Assembly (NCBI GenBank): GCA_007570785.1
Contig: ML660774.1
Coordinates: 11,128,476-11,192,475 of the forward strand
Reading direction: 5' to 3'
Length of the DNA: 64,000 nucleotides
Origin: Antilocapra americana
Taxonomy: Eukaryota; Chordata; Mammalia; Artiodactyla; Antilocapridae
A program made the translations under genes and the position numbers. Positions 24,485-35,399 of this stretch are shown here, piece by piece. How positions within the stretch are numbered: the first letter of the stretch is position 1; the number at the start of each line of letters is the position of its first letter. The notes under the pieces are model-generated. The model worked only from the letters and a program-made list of their open reading frames with translations, had not been told where the DNA came from and did not search any database.

Positions 24485-24633
24485 AGGATCTCATTGTGGT
24501 GGGAGAAGACGGGCGGGGGGACTGCAGAGGGGGCGACGCGCCGGGAGACATGCGCCGTCTCCTCGGCAACGGCCGCGCGGGGGCGAGACTCGGCCGGGCG
24601 GGAGCCGCAGTGCGCTCCGCGCGCTAGACCGGA

Positions 24634-24643
24634 GTCATGTGAC
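24634..24643. promoter_or_regulatory. M-box/E-box palindrome-like site (GTCATGTGAC)
   Basis: GTCATGTGAC contains the TCATGTGA M-box bound by MITF/TFE factors and by USF, and differs by one base from the GTCACGTGAC lysosomal CLEAR site. It is about 145 bp upstream of the inferred PCM1 start. A single motif match; function is inference. Confidence 0.45.
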
Positions 24644-24714
24644 CCGCGGGAGTCGGTGGCGTCACCTCCTGCTCTGGAGCCCGGTGTAGTCGAGTCTACA
24701 AACGAACCACCAGA

Positions 24715-24734
24715 AACTACATATCCCAGAATGC
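24715..24734 (+). promoter_or_regulatory. ZNF143 (Staf)-type motif, copy 1
   Basis: AACTACATATCCCAGAATGC matches the core ACTACnnnTCCCAGnATGC of the ZNF143 promoter motif. It lies about 230 bp upstream of the inferred PCM1 start. A second copy follows 50 bp away in the same orientation. Confidence 0.8.
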
Positions 24735-24783
24735 TAGCTCGATCTCGGGTTACACGCGCCCGCTCGTTCGCCAAGAGGGACGT

Positions 24784-24803
24784 GACTACGAATCCCAGCA
24801 TGC
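24784..24803 (+). promoter_or_regulatory. ZNF143 (Staf)-type motif, copy 2
   Basis: GACTACGAATCCCAGCATGC is a near-perfect ZNF143 motif, better than copy 1 because it keeps CCCAGCATGC. It is followed within six bases by an ETS site. Paired motifs of this type are typical of bidirectional CpG promoters. Confidence 0.85.
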
Positions 24804-24808
24804 TGTGC

Positions 24809-24816
24809 GCTTCCGG
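24809..24816 (-). promoter_or_regulatory. ETS/GABPA-type site
   Basis: The plus strand reads GCTTCCGG, the complement of CCGGAAGC, a consensus ETS-family core. It is next to ZNF143 copy 2. ETS and ZNF143 sites often occur together in CpG-island promoters. Confidence 0.6.
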
Positions 24817-25824
24817 CTCCTCCGCGAGGAGGTCCAGGCCTCTGAGGAAGTGGTTGGAGGCCCACCTTGGCAGGTGGAAAACGAGCCGAGGCGCGTTCTC
24901 GTTTTCCTTGGAGGGTGCCAGCCCCTGGGAGTGACGGAAGAAGGAGAGAGACCAGAAACTGGAGTCGCTGTCCACTCACATGTGGGTCGGGAAGGGATGG
25001 AACCAAAAGGGCCTTTACAATCTGGGCCTAATTTTACACCTGAGGAGATAAACCCACGCAAGTTAATTAACCGAAATCGTCCAGTTGGTCAGTGGGAGCA
25101 TCGTCAGCCAGTAATTAATGCCAGCTTGAATTCATTCATGCCCTGCTGGTCTTAGAAGAGCCAGATGATTTTCATCAAAACTTAACCTCAAGAAATGTTA
25201 TCTGAAACTATAGTCTCTGAATTCCCTCTTTATATACTCTCATATATTCTCTCATCAGCGACCCTGTTAAGGTTAGTAATATATTGACAGATTCTCCCGT
25301 AAATCCTTCAAATGCGGTAAAGTGATAGTTAAGGTCTTCAGTATGGCTAACTGAAAGCTTTAAACACTGTGCAGTTTTTACGTGCGAGAGCATTTTATTT
25401 CTCGACAGTTTACAGTTGCGGGATAGTTTAAAGCAAAATAAGGGTAGGAGGAATGAAGAATACACATCTGAGTTCCAAGAGCAAATTGTTCTCAATCATC
25501 AGTAAAAATTGATCGCGAAACCAGTTAGTAGAACTGCATGTCAATACATAATTCAGATAAAGCCCTTCCTGCTACTATAATTTGCAACTGCATCTAGGTT
25601 CAGTTTCAGTGCAGTGATCTTTGACACTGTCATACATTTTTAAGTACTTCTTATACTAATTATTTAGGTAACAAAAACATAGTCCCTGCCCTTTGAGAGG
25701 TATTTTATTGAATGATGCAGAAATAAAGTATGATGTAAATAAATTCTTTTTTTATAAGAAAACAAAGTGCTGTGGGAACTCACACCATTGATGGGATAAT
25801 GGATTAGGTATTTACTCTAGTCCA

Positions 25825-25915
25825 CTAAGACCTTGGGCAAGTTAACCTTTCTGAGCTTCAGTTGCCCCATCCATAAAATGAGGGGCAAGAACTGGTAACA
25901 TTGCCTACCTTGGAA
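25825..25915 (+). repeat. MIR SINE remnant
   Basis: CTTGGGCAAGTTAACCTTTCTGAGCTTCAG followed by a CATAAAATGAGG motif is the classic MIR core (quoted in part). Short and diverged. Confidence 0.75.
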
Positions 25916-26178
25916 GGCTTTCTTTTTCCCCTTAAAGTAGTGTTTATTCTGTACTGGACACCGATTCAAGCATTTCATCTGTTGTAATTTTTTAAATTCT
26001 CAAAACTGTCATGAAGATAACTGGTTGTGCATCAGTTCCATTTTACTAATGATAGGTTAAATAAATGATCAAAGTTCTTGGTCTCCCAAGTGGGAGACCC
26101 CAGGTTTAAACTGAGGTCTACTGACCCCTTGAAAGAATTTTTTAATTAAGAAAATGCATGGGGAAAAAAAGCCATCAT

Positions 26179-26242
26179 TATCACCATTTTGTTTTATGCA
26201 TTTATTATTGTTATAACATATGCATAAAACAAAATGGTGATA
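26179..26242. repeat. Perfect 23-bp inverted repeat, 18-nt loop
   Basis: The left arm 26,179-26,201 (TATCACCATTTTGTTTTATG...) is exactly complementary to the right arm 26,220-26,242. The loop is 18 nt and AT-rich. No known element was recognised. Confidence 0.9.
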
Positions 26243-26599
26243 GAAGCTACTGGCATTGAAACAATTCAAATGGATTCAAAAGCACTACTGAAATCATTGT
26301 GGTCATTATTATTTTTTAATTTATGAACCCTAAAAACTGCTAATACTCTTATGTCTGGTGGTAGAAGGAGCCTGAGAAATGTTTATATTAAAATGGGGGC
26401 CTCAAAATAAGTAGGAGCAGTAGATATAGGAAAGAACCCCAAAATGATGAAATTATCCCCAATTTCTAAAAACTGCATATCTAATTTAGAAAACAACAAT
26501 GCAAATAAACCAGTTTAGAATCAGTAGTGTTAGTGTATGAACACCGCAAGTAAATGATACAGTTAAGTGTTTTAGAAATGCAGAGAAAGAGTATGTTAT

Positions 26600-26832
26600 A
26601 TTAAATGCGTGCGTGCTCAGCCACTCAGTCGTGTCTGACTCTTTGCGACCCTCTGGGCCGGTTGTAGCCTGCCAGGCGCCTCTGTCTATGGAATTTTCCA
26701 GGCAAGAATGCTGGAGTGGGTTGCCGTTTCCTCATCCAGGGGATCTTCCTGACCCAGGGATTGAACTCCTGTCTCTTACATATTCTACCTTGAAAGACAG
26801 ATACTTTATCACTGGGAAGCCCTGTTGAATTA
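26600..26832 (-). mobile_element. Bov-tA SINE
   Basis: Minus-strand element flanked by AGTATGTTAT at 26,590-26,599 and 26,833-26,842. Slightly diverged head. Confidence 0.9.
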
Positions 26833-27778
26833 AGTATGTTATCTTGCCTCAAAGATGATGATAGTTCTATGATATGTATGTAGGATGAAATTAGGGGCAA
26901 CACCCTGGTAGAAATGTAAATAAGGAATGAGTGGCCTCTAAGAGATAAAGGTTGAACTGCATCTCAGTTTTCCACATTTAAGAAAAACTAAAAATGTATT
27001 AAAAATGGGTGAGAAGGCCTAAATGGAAGAATGATGTTCAAGGAAAAAGAACTATAAGTTAGTATGTCCAAAATGAGCACTAGATAATGCAGAAGACAGA
27101 CAGGGTCAAATAGAGAATTCGTGTAGTGGGGAATAGGGAAATGGGAGAAGAAAGCAAAATGGATGAACAGGTTAGGGCCAAACTGTTAAAAAAAAAAAAA
27201 AAAGTCTTAAATATAGACCTGAAAGGACTGGGCTTTGCTCAATAGATAGTGTGGAACCAGTTGAGGGTTTGGAAGAGGCAATGATATAACAAAGTAGTTA
27301 TTTTAAGACTTTAATCTAGTGGCAATGTTTAGAACTGACTAGGGAGAAGACAGGGGAGAGAGAGAGAACAGGTGGTAACTGGCATGAAATAATTAAGGCC
27401 TGGCCTAAGGTGGTAGCAGAATGAATCAAGTCAAGGGGTTGGAATCTGATGGTTAATTAAGTCAGTTGTCATGCTGTGTAAAATATCAAAATATGTTATT
27501 GAGATTTAGTATGACACTGACCTGGGGGCACTTAAAACATAATGTTTTGTGCTATATTGTTTATCTATTTAATGTGTTCTGTAAGTTATTTATCCACAGA
27601 TAGATTTTAAGGGTAGCTTGAAAAGAAACCCTGCCTTTTATGCTTTTTTGTATCCCAAATGCCTTGTAAAGTTCATTTATTTTTACGTTCATTAATTTTG
27701 ATGCTCATTGAAGACAATTTCTGCAGTACTTAGTTGTAACCTACAGGTGGCAGTAGAACTTAAAGGAAAACCCTTCAG

Positions 27779-28745
27779 CTCAATTCAGTTCAGTCACTCA
27801 GTCGTGTCCAACTGTTTTGCGACCCCATGAACCACAGCCTGCCAGGCCTCCCTGTCTATCACCAACTCCCAGAGTTTACCCAAACTCATGTCCATTGAGT
27901 CGGTGATGCCATCCAATCATCTCATCCTCTGTCGTCCCCTTCACCTCCCACCCTCAATCTTTCCCAGCATCAGGGATTTTTCATTGCGTCAGCTCTTCGT
28001 ATCAGGTGGCCAGAGAATAGGAGTTTCAGCTTCCGCATCAGTCCTTCCAATGAACACCCAGGGCTGATCTCCTTTAGGATGGACTGGTTGGATCTCCTTG
28101 CAGTCCAAGGGACTCTAAAGAGTCTTCTCCAACACCACAATTCAAAAGCATCAATTCTTCAGAGCTCAGCTTTCTTTATAGTCCAACTCTCACATCCATA
28201 CATGACCACTGGAAAAACCATAGCTTTGACTAGACAGACCTTTGTTGGCAAAGTGATGTCTCTGCTTTTTAATATGTTGTCTAGGTTGGTCATAACTTTC
28301 CTTCCAAGGAATAAGCATCTTTTAATCTCATTGCTGCAATCACCATCTCCAGTGATTTTGGAGCCCAGAAAAATAAAGTTAGCCACTGTTTCCACTGTTT
28401 CCCCATCTATCTGCCATGAAGTGATGGGACCAGATGCCATGATCTTAGTTTTCTGAATGTTGAGCTTTAAGCCAACTTTTTCTCTCTCCTCTTTCATCAA
28501 GAGACTCTTTAGTTCTTCACTTTCTGCTGTAAGGGTGGTGTCACCTGCATATCTGAGGTTATTGATATGCAATCTTGATTCCAGCCTGTGCTTCATCCAG
28601 CCCAACATTTCTTATGATGTACTCTGCATATAAGTTAAATAAACAGGGTGACAATATACAACCTTGATATACTCCTTTTCCAATTTGGAACCAGTCTGTT
28701 CCATGTCTAGTTCTAACTGTTGCTTCCTGACCTGCCTACAGGTTT
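27779..28745 (-). mobile_element. BovB LINE, 5' truncated
   Basis: Nearly 1 kb of BovB 3' end in antisense, with a reverse-transcriptase fragment on the minus strand (RLHINNLRYAGDTTLTAESE, then KVGLKLNIQKTKIM). Exact 12-bp flanking repeats AAAACCCTTCAG at 27,767-27,778 and 28,746-28,757 define both ends. The ORF is a small 3' part, so the copy is inactive. Confidence 0.95.
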
Positions 28746-29039
28746 AAAACCCTTCAGTGACCACTATACTACTATTATAACTGTATTTAAGATTGTTTTT
28801 ATGTGATTTTTGATACACCCAAAGAAAAGAAATACAGAAGAACCCACTTACTAAAATAAAACATAGAATATAATCTGTATATTTAAGGATTCCTTTGATT
28901 CCACCAAACTTGTTCCTCTTCTTGGCAGACATAAATCCTATCTTGAATGATATTGGTATTATAATTCCTTCATTTTCCTTGTGTAATTATATTTATATAT
29001 CCCTAAATAGTGTATTGTTTTGTTTGTTTTCAAACTTCA

Positions 29040-29265
29040 TATGCATAATATCATGCTGATTATTTTCTTCCTCAACTTGCTTTTTGATTCATTGTTAACA
29101 TTTCTGAGATTCATCCATGTTGATGGGTAGAAACACAAGATCTATTAACAGCAGAATGTAAAATTAATTTTTGAATAGTTCTCCAATTGAATATAACTGA
29201 TTTTGTCTTTACTATTTATCTTAGCTTTGTGAGTAGGATAGCTTTTTGATGGAAAAAAGAGATTG
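29040..29265 (-). repeat. Possible old L1 fragment
   Basis: TTCTGAGATTCATCCATGTTG is a phrase common in antisense L1 3' regions. The rest is diverged; assignment is tentative. Confidence 0.4.
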
Positions 29266-29361
29266 ATCATTTCACACAGGACACTAATTGGGGACCTCTG
29301 GCCTAGTTTTTACACCTTCTGGTTAAATCTGAGCATTTTACTGTTCTGCCTTAAGTAAGCC

Positions 29362-29550
29362 CAGAGTTTCAGTCTTGACATGACCAACATTTGGGGGTAG
29401 ATGTTCTTTACTGTGGGGGTCCGTCCTATGCATGGCAGGACCCCTGGCCTCTTCCCAATCAACAGTGTCTCCTGACACAGCTAAATACCCTGCAGAGTCA
29501 GGGTTGGGTGGGGGGATGAGAGCAAAATCACTCCCAGTTAAGAAGCACTG
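29362..29550 (-). mobile_element. MER20 hAT-Charlie DNA transposon
   Basis: The stretch with CATGGCAGGACCCCTGGCCT and the end AAAATCACTCCCAGTTAAGA matches MER20 read on the opposite strand. Ends CAGAGTTTC and GAAGCACTG resemble hAT terminal repeats. MER20 copies are known to be recruited as enhancers in some mammals; nothing here shows that. Confidence 0.7.
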
Positions 29551-30184
29551 TCTAGTGTTTGCAATGAGAAACCACTGTGTTAATTATAATTTTTATGTAC
29601 CTCTTTTGCTCAAAAAAACCTGAATGAAATAATTATATTATCTATAATTAATATAAATAATTAAATCAATTAATTACTGTATAATTATATCACCAAATTA
29701 TATCAAATCCACATGCATAAGTAATATTTCAAGGCTCTTCTTACCATCCTCTGTTTCCCCCATATCTAATTACCATGCCATCTCTCATTACTGTTTAGCT
29801 TAGACTTTTTATTACTAGATTCCAAAATACCTAATCACCGCTTCCAACATGTAATAAGAACATTTACACTAGTCCAAACTGTTCTTTCCTTCCTAACCAA
29901 TTTATGGTCCTTTTCTTTCAAAATTCACTCATCCAATATATGCAATCCTTGTGATTCCAACAATCCCATACATATTTTCAGGTGACCAGTCTTTACATGG
30001 CTTTCCAACTGTAGAGTTATAATTACTACACCTTTCTTTGTCTATGTTGCTTGTATATATTCTTGGGAGTCTGTATATTTTTACCCCCCTTCTCTTTTCA
30101 CTGTAAACCTGGTCAGAGCTGCAGTCGTGCACTCCTGTGTACAATGCTTGCTTCCCAGGAAAAATCAAATTAGAGTGGTTTAAA

Positions 30185-30300
30185 AAAGGGTTCTGGTGGT
30201 CCAGTGGTTAGGAGTCTGCACTTTCACTGCAAGGATGTGGATTCAGTCCCTAGTCCAGAAACTAAGATTCCACGTGTCACGTAGCATGGCCAAAAAAGGA
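30185..30300 (+). mobile_element. CHR-2-type SINE head
   Basis: GTTCTGGTGGTCCAGTGGTTAGGAGT is a tRNA-like head of the cetartiodactyl CHR-2 family (quoted in part), ending near GGCCAAAAAAGG. The 3' part is missing. Confidence 0.75.
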
Positions 30301-30568
30301 GATCGGGGGGAAGAGGGGGAAACAGAAGCACAGAGAAATTAAGTCATTTTCCCAAGGTCACATAGGATGCTTGTATGCATCCTCCATGCTCTTGACTAAA
30401 AAATTAAAAAAAAAAAAAAAAAAGATTCTGAGTAGCAATAAAAAACTGGAAAGAAAATAATCTATATTTTTTATGAGCTTCCCACCAACCCTACAAAGAA
30501 AAGTAGTAAATATAACTAGATGTAGTTGTTAATAATTAAATCATGTAATTAAGTGGTGATTATGGAAA

Positions 30569-30780
30569 GTGAAAAGTGAAAGTGTTAGTCACTCAGTCGT
30601 GTCTGACTCTTTTCAACACCTTGGACTGTAGACCACCAGCCTCCTCTGTCTGTGGAATTTGCCAGGCAAGAATAGTGGAGTGGGGTGCCATTCCTTTCTC
30701 CAGGGAATCTTCCCAACCCAGGGATCAAACCCAGGTCTCCCATATTGCAGGCAGATTCTTTGAGCTACCCGGGAAGCCCC
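30569..30780 (-). mobile_element. Bov-tA SINE
   Basis: Minus-strand element with direct repeats TTATGGAAA at 30,560-30,568 and 30,781-30,789. Complete head and body. Confidence 0.93.
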
Positions 30781-31389
30781 TTATGGAAATACAAACTAAT
30801 AGAGATTTTGTGCCCTAACTCATATGAAAAATATAAGAAAGTTATGAAAAGTGATCTTCAGCTTTTACTTTCAAAAACCTGTCATTAAAACTAAAATTAT
30901 ATGAAATAAGAACTCAACAATCGCCATGAGTATAAAGGAGTAATCTGGAGTAACTCGGTAAAAGATGAACTCAGGGTGCTTTTTTGCCCACATAAATAAG
31001 AGGGTTGTAGATGACAACTAGATTTGGTATATGCATGAAACTAAGGGTGGGATAATGTATCCAACATGATTGGGGTTACACTGAGTCATTTTCAGTGACT
31101 CATTATTTAGGGAGACTCCATCTGTATTTGCTGTGATTTCTGCTCTTTTACCATAAAAATACTTCCCATACCACATTCCTCCTTCCATAAGAAAGACTCT
31201 AAGGTCAGGGAGAATTGGCAAAACGTGTGAACTCAGATTAAGCAGGTAAGAGAAGTCAGAATGTTTTTTCTTTAGCTGAAGAGTACAAAATTTCCAGAGT
31301 TAACTGGAAGATATTGAATGATGGACAGTTCAGTCTAGAGAAGGAAAAAAATAAAACCCTGACAGTAGGGGCAACAGAATGATGTAGGA

Positions 31390-31711
31390 CAGGGGTTTAC
31401 AAGCTTTTTCTGTGAAAGGCTAGATACTAAATATTTTTGGTACTGTGGACCATACAGTCCCACTACTTAATAACTGTGTGCAGTGAAAGCAGTCAGACGA
31501 TATGTAATAAATGAGCATGGCTTTGTTCCAACCAACAATATTTTGGAAATATATTGTTTTTATATAAAATATAAAAAACACTGAAATTTAAATTTTATAT
31601 GATTTCACAAGTCAAGAAATATTAATCATCACCTAATTTTTTCCCAACCACTTAAAAATATTAAAATAGTGGGCCCAATTTAACCCAGGTGCCATAATCT
31701 GCTGACCTCTG
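31390..31711 (+). mobile_element. Non-autonomous hAT-Charlie-type DNA transposon
   Basis: Left end CAGGGGTTTACAAGC and right end GCTGACCTCTG form imperfect terminal inverted repeats of the Charlie type. The inside has the family phrase TGTGAAAGGCTAGATACTAA. About 320 bp, no coding capacity. Confidence 0.7.
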
Positions 31712-33149
31712 ATATAGAGTACTGAACTTTTAAAGTTTTTAGATAATTAATGATAAATCAAAGGAGATATTAGCAACAGAAAAAAAAGTAGTTTCACTAC
31801 TTTGCAGAGTGGTCATTTTGTGAGGAATCCTTTGAACTAGTGAAGAAAGGGAGAATATCAAACAAATGCAACTGAACAGTATTTGTAGGTGTTAGTTTGT
31901 TTCATTTTCTTATGTATTTTCTTTTCACCCATTCGGGTTAGTTATAGGTATGCATTGTCTCTATGAAGAGTGGTCACAGTCAGAGACAAAAGAGAAAATT
32001 TTCAGAAAAAAAAAAGTTAAGATCAAAGCAGTTTCTACCCCTTAGAATTTGTGGAAAGAGGAAGAACTGATGGGAAGTCAAAAGAGTTTGCTGCTGTCCC
32101 TTGTGTCTCTGAAAAGGAAGGGGAAGAAGGTTTAGCAGTAGTCTGTGTGGACTCATGACTAAGGAGAACTCAGAGGGGGCAGTATCTGCAACAGGAATAG
32201 ATGGTTCTCATTCCCCAATGTAGACCTCACCTACCCAGAAATCAATGCAAGTGAGACTGGCTTTCTTCAAGCCCATAGAATATAGTCTTGAAATCCGATT
32301 GGAAAAATAAGAATTACACTTATCTTTCTCATGTAAGTTTGTGGCATAAGAAATATACCCACTTTACTTACACAGTTCGGATATCAGCTACCTGAATGAT
32401 CCCAAGCCCCTGAGGCTGCTGGGGTAACTGCATCGCTGTCACAGATACAGCAGGAAACCTAATCTCATTTGCCAACATTTTCTGGAATACTTGGAGCATA
32501 TGTTTTTCTGTTATTTTTTGCTTCTGCTGAATTCTCAATTCTGGCCTCTTTTGGCTATTCTTTTTCTTCATCCCACATCATTCCCAAGGCAAACATGGCC
32601 TCTTCCTCTTTATTTTCTCAAAATACCCTGGACACAAGGCACCTCTGTCTGATAGCTTTTCACTGAAGAAAAGCTAGCAGTGAAGGGAGTGAAGAGAAAG
32701 AGGACTTCTTGCTTCAGCAAACATCTTAAAAATGGATAATCAACACCTCTTTCTATAAAGATCGTCGGCCATAGTTGGAATTTCTCACTGGCTGCTGCTC
32801 ATGAACTTTGTCATCCTGATGAATTCTTCACATTCTACTCCCCGTTCTTATCTCACTTACTCCTCACTTTTCACCCTCTTGCTCTTGGGTTTCCCCATGG
32901 AAAAAACAAATTCTTCAGTAATTCCTTGTTATCAGAACAGTGTTTTTCCTTTGGTCTTACTTCTAGCCTGTCCCAGCTAGACCTACCATTAAAATAAACA
33001 ATATTCTGCTTCTGCTACAAGAATTAATGTGACACATTTCCTCAGCATGAAGTTCTAAGAAAGTTGTGTCTTCTTTGAATGCTGAAATTAACTGCATAAG
33101 ACTTAACTATCCTGATTAGCAGCGACTGTAAGAAGAACATGTCCCTCCA

Positions 33150-33625
33150 CTTCCGTCTCGTCAAGGCTATGGTTTTTCCCAGTGGTCATGTATGGATGTG
33201 AAAGTTCAACTATAAAGAAAGCTGAGCACCAAAGAATTGATGTTTTGAACTGTGGTGTTGGAGAAGACTCTTGAGAGTCCCTTGGACTGCAAGGAGATCC
33301 AACCAGTCCATCCTAAAGGAAATCAGTCCTGAATATTTGTAAGAAGGACTGATGCTGAAGCTGAAACTCCAATACTCTGGCCATCTGATGTGAAGAACTG
33401 ACTCAATGGAAAAGACCCTGATGCTGGAAAAGATTGAAGGCAGGAGGAGAAGGGGACGACAGAGGATGAGGTGGCTGGATGGCATCACCGACTCAGTGGA
33501 CATGAATTTGAGTAAGCTCTGGAAGTTGGTGATGGAGAGGGAGGCCCGGCATGCTGCAAGCCATGGGGTTGCAAAGAGTCGGACACAACTGAGCGACTGA
33601 ACTGAACTCAAACTGAACTGAACAA
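33150..33625 (+). mobile_element. BovB LINE 3' end
   Basis: Plus-strand 3' terminal segment of BovB, from CGTCTCGTCAAGGCTATGG to the end GACTGAACTGAACTCAAACTG. It is about 475 bp and inactive. It is the only plus-strand BovB copy of size in the intergenic part. Confidence 0.9.
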
Positions 33626-34134
33626 CTTCCCCGACATCTCCTCCCTTGATGTTCAAGAATGGAGTGAGGGATGCTTAACTTGGTTCTTAGGAGTCAGTCT
33701 AGTCCAAACCCACAGTGGAGCGAAAAGGGCAGACTGTGCCTGATTTTCAAGACAGGTCCCACATTTTGTTCTTTGTTCCACTGCCCTCATCTTGTCATCT
33801 TTAAAAGCATCCCCGTATGATCTCCGGCCATCATTATCCTCTGCAGCAGTGATTCCACTTCCGGGCTCTCAGAAGCTTCTCATGGAGTGTTGGCGAGGGG
33901 GAGGTTGAGGGCAGTGGGGAGATGTGGAGACAAGGATTTTCCCTAAAAAGTTATGCTCCAGGTTTAGGTTGCCCTCAGCTGCCATTGACTCCAGCTCCCA
34001 CACTTTGCCTCTGATTAGCATAGATCCCTGGACAGGCTGTAATGATGTCCTAAGGCTGGGGGACCCCACTGCCTTTGTGTAAAGCTAGCAGAGCACCTTC
34101 AGCAAGTGGATGAGAACACACTTCTGGGACCAGA

Positions 34135-34335
34135 CTATTTCAAGTCAAACTCTAGTGTATGTGACCACCTTCAGCAAGTTATTTGACCTTTTTTATATCT
34201 CAGTTACCTCACTGGCAAAATGGGAATAAAAATAAGAAATACATATCTCAAAGAGTTGCTATGAGGATTAAATGAATTAATACACAGAAAATGTCACCCA
34301 GCTCACAGATATAAATGTCTACCCTTATTAAGCTT
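34135..34335 (+). repeat. MIR SINE
   Basis: CAGCAAGTTATTTGACC and CTCACTGGCAAAATGGGAAT are MIR core motifs, followed by GAGGATTAAATGAATTAATAC. Nearly complete. Confidence 0.85.
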
Positions 34336-34695
34336 GCCAAGAAAGCTCTGTGCCAATACTGACTTTGGCCTCAAGTTTTCAAGATCCATTCCTGCATCAC
34401 ATTTTAGCAAAGGTTTCAAAGCATTCACACTATACCAGTTTGGCTAAATCACAATGACTTTTAACCATAGGGACTATTTGACTACCAGTGGATACTGACA
34501 CCAACACAAGAACATCACATAAAAGAAACTGGATTTTATCTTGTTTATTATGGAGGGCCACTTGAGTCTTATTAACAGAGGAGTGATGTGGTCATATTTG
34601 TTTTATACAGATAACTTTTGTTTAACTGCGTATGAAATATTCACCATGGGAAGGAAACTGGAAGTAGATTGATCAAAGAGGAAGTACGAACAGAT

Positions 34696-34795
34696 TATGG
34701 GCTTCCCTGGTAACTCAGCTAGTAAAGAATCCACCGGCAATGGAGGAGACCCAGTTTGACTCTTGGGTTGTGAAAGACCCCCTGGAGAAGGGAAC
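34696..34795 (+). mobile_element. 3'-truncated Bov-tA (tRNA head only)
   Basis: Head GGGCTTCCCTGGTAACTCAG continues to CCCCTGGAGAAGGGAACAGC and then stops. Flanked by AGATTATG on both sides (CAGATTATG before, TAGATTATG after). Only the tRNA-derived part and about 15 bases of the Bov-A body remain. Confidence 0.8.
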
Positions 34796-35399
34796 AGCTA
34801 CCAATAGATTATGCTAAGCTAAGGTGGCAAAGACATAAACTGAGATTGCAGTGACGATGAGGTGGGAACCATGGGGCTGATGCTGAGAATTCAGATTTAG
34901 AAGGTAGATTCAGTAAGACTTACTAAGGAAATGATGAATGAGGGAGAGGAGTGATGTCTGATAATGCCAAGAGTTTTGAACTGAATGAGTAAGTAGGAGT
35001 TTTACCAACTCACTGTGTTCTCCCCAAGGCAAGCCTTTTCTTCTAGGGGGACGGAAGAGAACAAGGCTATGCATTGAAGGTTGGTCAGATACTTCTAGAG
35101 TTACAGATAGAAGGGAAAGCTGGAGTTAGAAATTTGGGAGTGGGTAAACACTGACTTTCAGTGGACTAGCAGAGGAAGAGTAAATACTCTATAAAGAAAG
35201 GATTAAAAACTTGAAGGACACGCAGAGAGCTAAGAGGGAAGGGATTTAGGAAAACTCATTGAAGTGTAAGTCTTAAAGGAGCAGTCTGAGAAATCAATAA
35301 ACCACTCTGAAGAGACTTGCTACCTTATCGTAAGCAGCTGCAGCAAAGTAAAGGGATCACTTTAGTTGTGGGATTAATAGGAAGTGAGACCGTAGTGAG

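Larger units (their letters stand above)
1..24490 (-). other. PCM1: PCM1 gene body, 5' part (pericentriolar material 1), truncated by window edge
   Basis: PCM1 is a large coiled-coil scaffold of centriolar satellites, needed for microtubule-dependent delivery of centrosomal and ciliary proteins. The minus strand holds a CpG-island promoter, two untranslated exons and six consecutive coding exons. Conceptual splicing gives residues 1-359, which match my memory of human PCM1 almost residue for residue, starting MATGGGPFEEGVNDQDLPNW. All visible splice sites are GT-AG and all junction phases agree. The human protein is about 2,024 residues, so roughly the first 18 percent is here and the rest lies left of base 1. 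The gene is head to head with FGL1, as in human. The 24,490 boundary is an estimate of the transcription start; no cDNA was available. Confidence 0.95.
24280..24490 (-). other. PCM1: PCM1 untranslated exon 1 (5' end approximate; donor at 24,279/24,278)
   Basis: On the minus strand the sequence reads from a YY1-type AAGATGGCGG start region to TTTACAG followed by gtaatgcc, a good donor whose last exonic base is 24,279. The exon is very GC-rich and lies in the CpG island. The 5' end is inferred, because YY1 motifs of this kind usually sit just downstream of the start site. The exon has no part of the PCM1 coding sequence. It holds a short upstream open reading frame (24,440-24,481). Confidence 0.75.
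23280..24960. promoter_or_regulatory. CpG island over PCM1 promoter, exon 1 and first intron
   Basis: Between about 23,280 and 24,960 the sequence turns from AT-rich to strongly GC-rich with many CpG pairs, the only such stretch in the window. It covers the inferred PCM1 start at about 24,490, exon 1 and the first 1 kb of intron 1. There is no TATA box in the expected place, as is usual for broad housekeeping promoters. Boundaries are read by eye and are approximate. Confidence 0.9.

Noticed and set aside
24200..24934. 244-codon plus-strand open frame across the CpG island, and overlapping minus-strand frames
   Set aside because: Long frames arise easily in GC-rich DNA with few stops. The composition (Pro, Arg, Ser, Ala) is that of translated CpG island, and it runs against PCM1 exon 1.
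28159..28608. 149-codon minus-strand open frame with reverse-transcriptase features
   Set aside because: BovB 3' fragment bounded by target repeats; inactive.
29636..29705. Very AT-rich ATTAAT run considered as an origin or matrix-attachment site
   Set aside because: Composition alone does not support a function.
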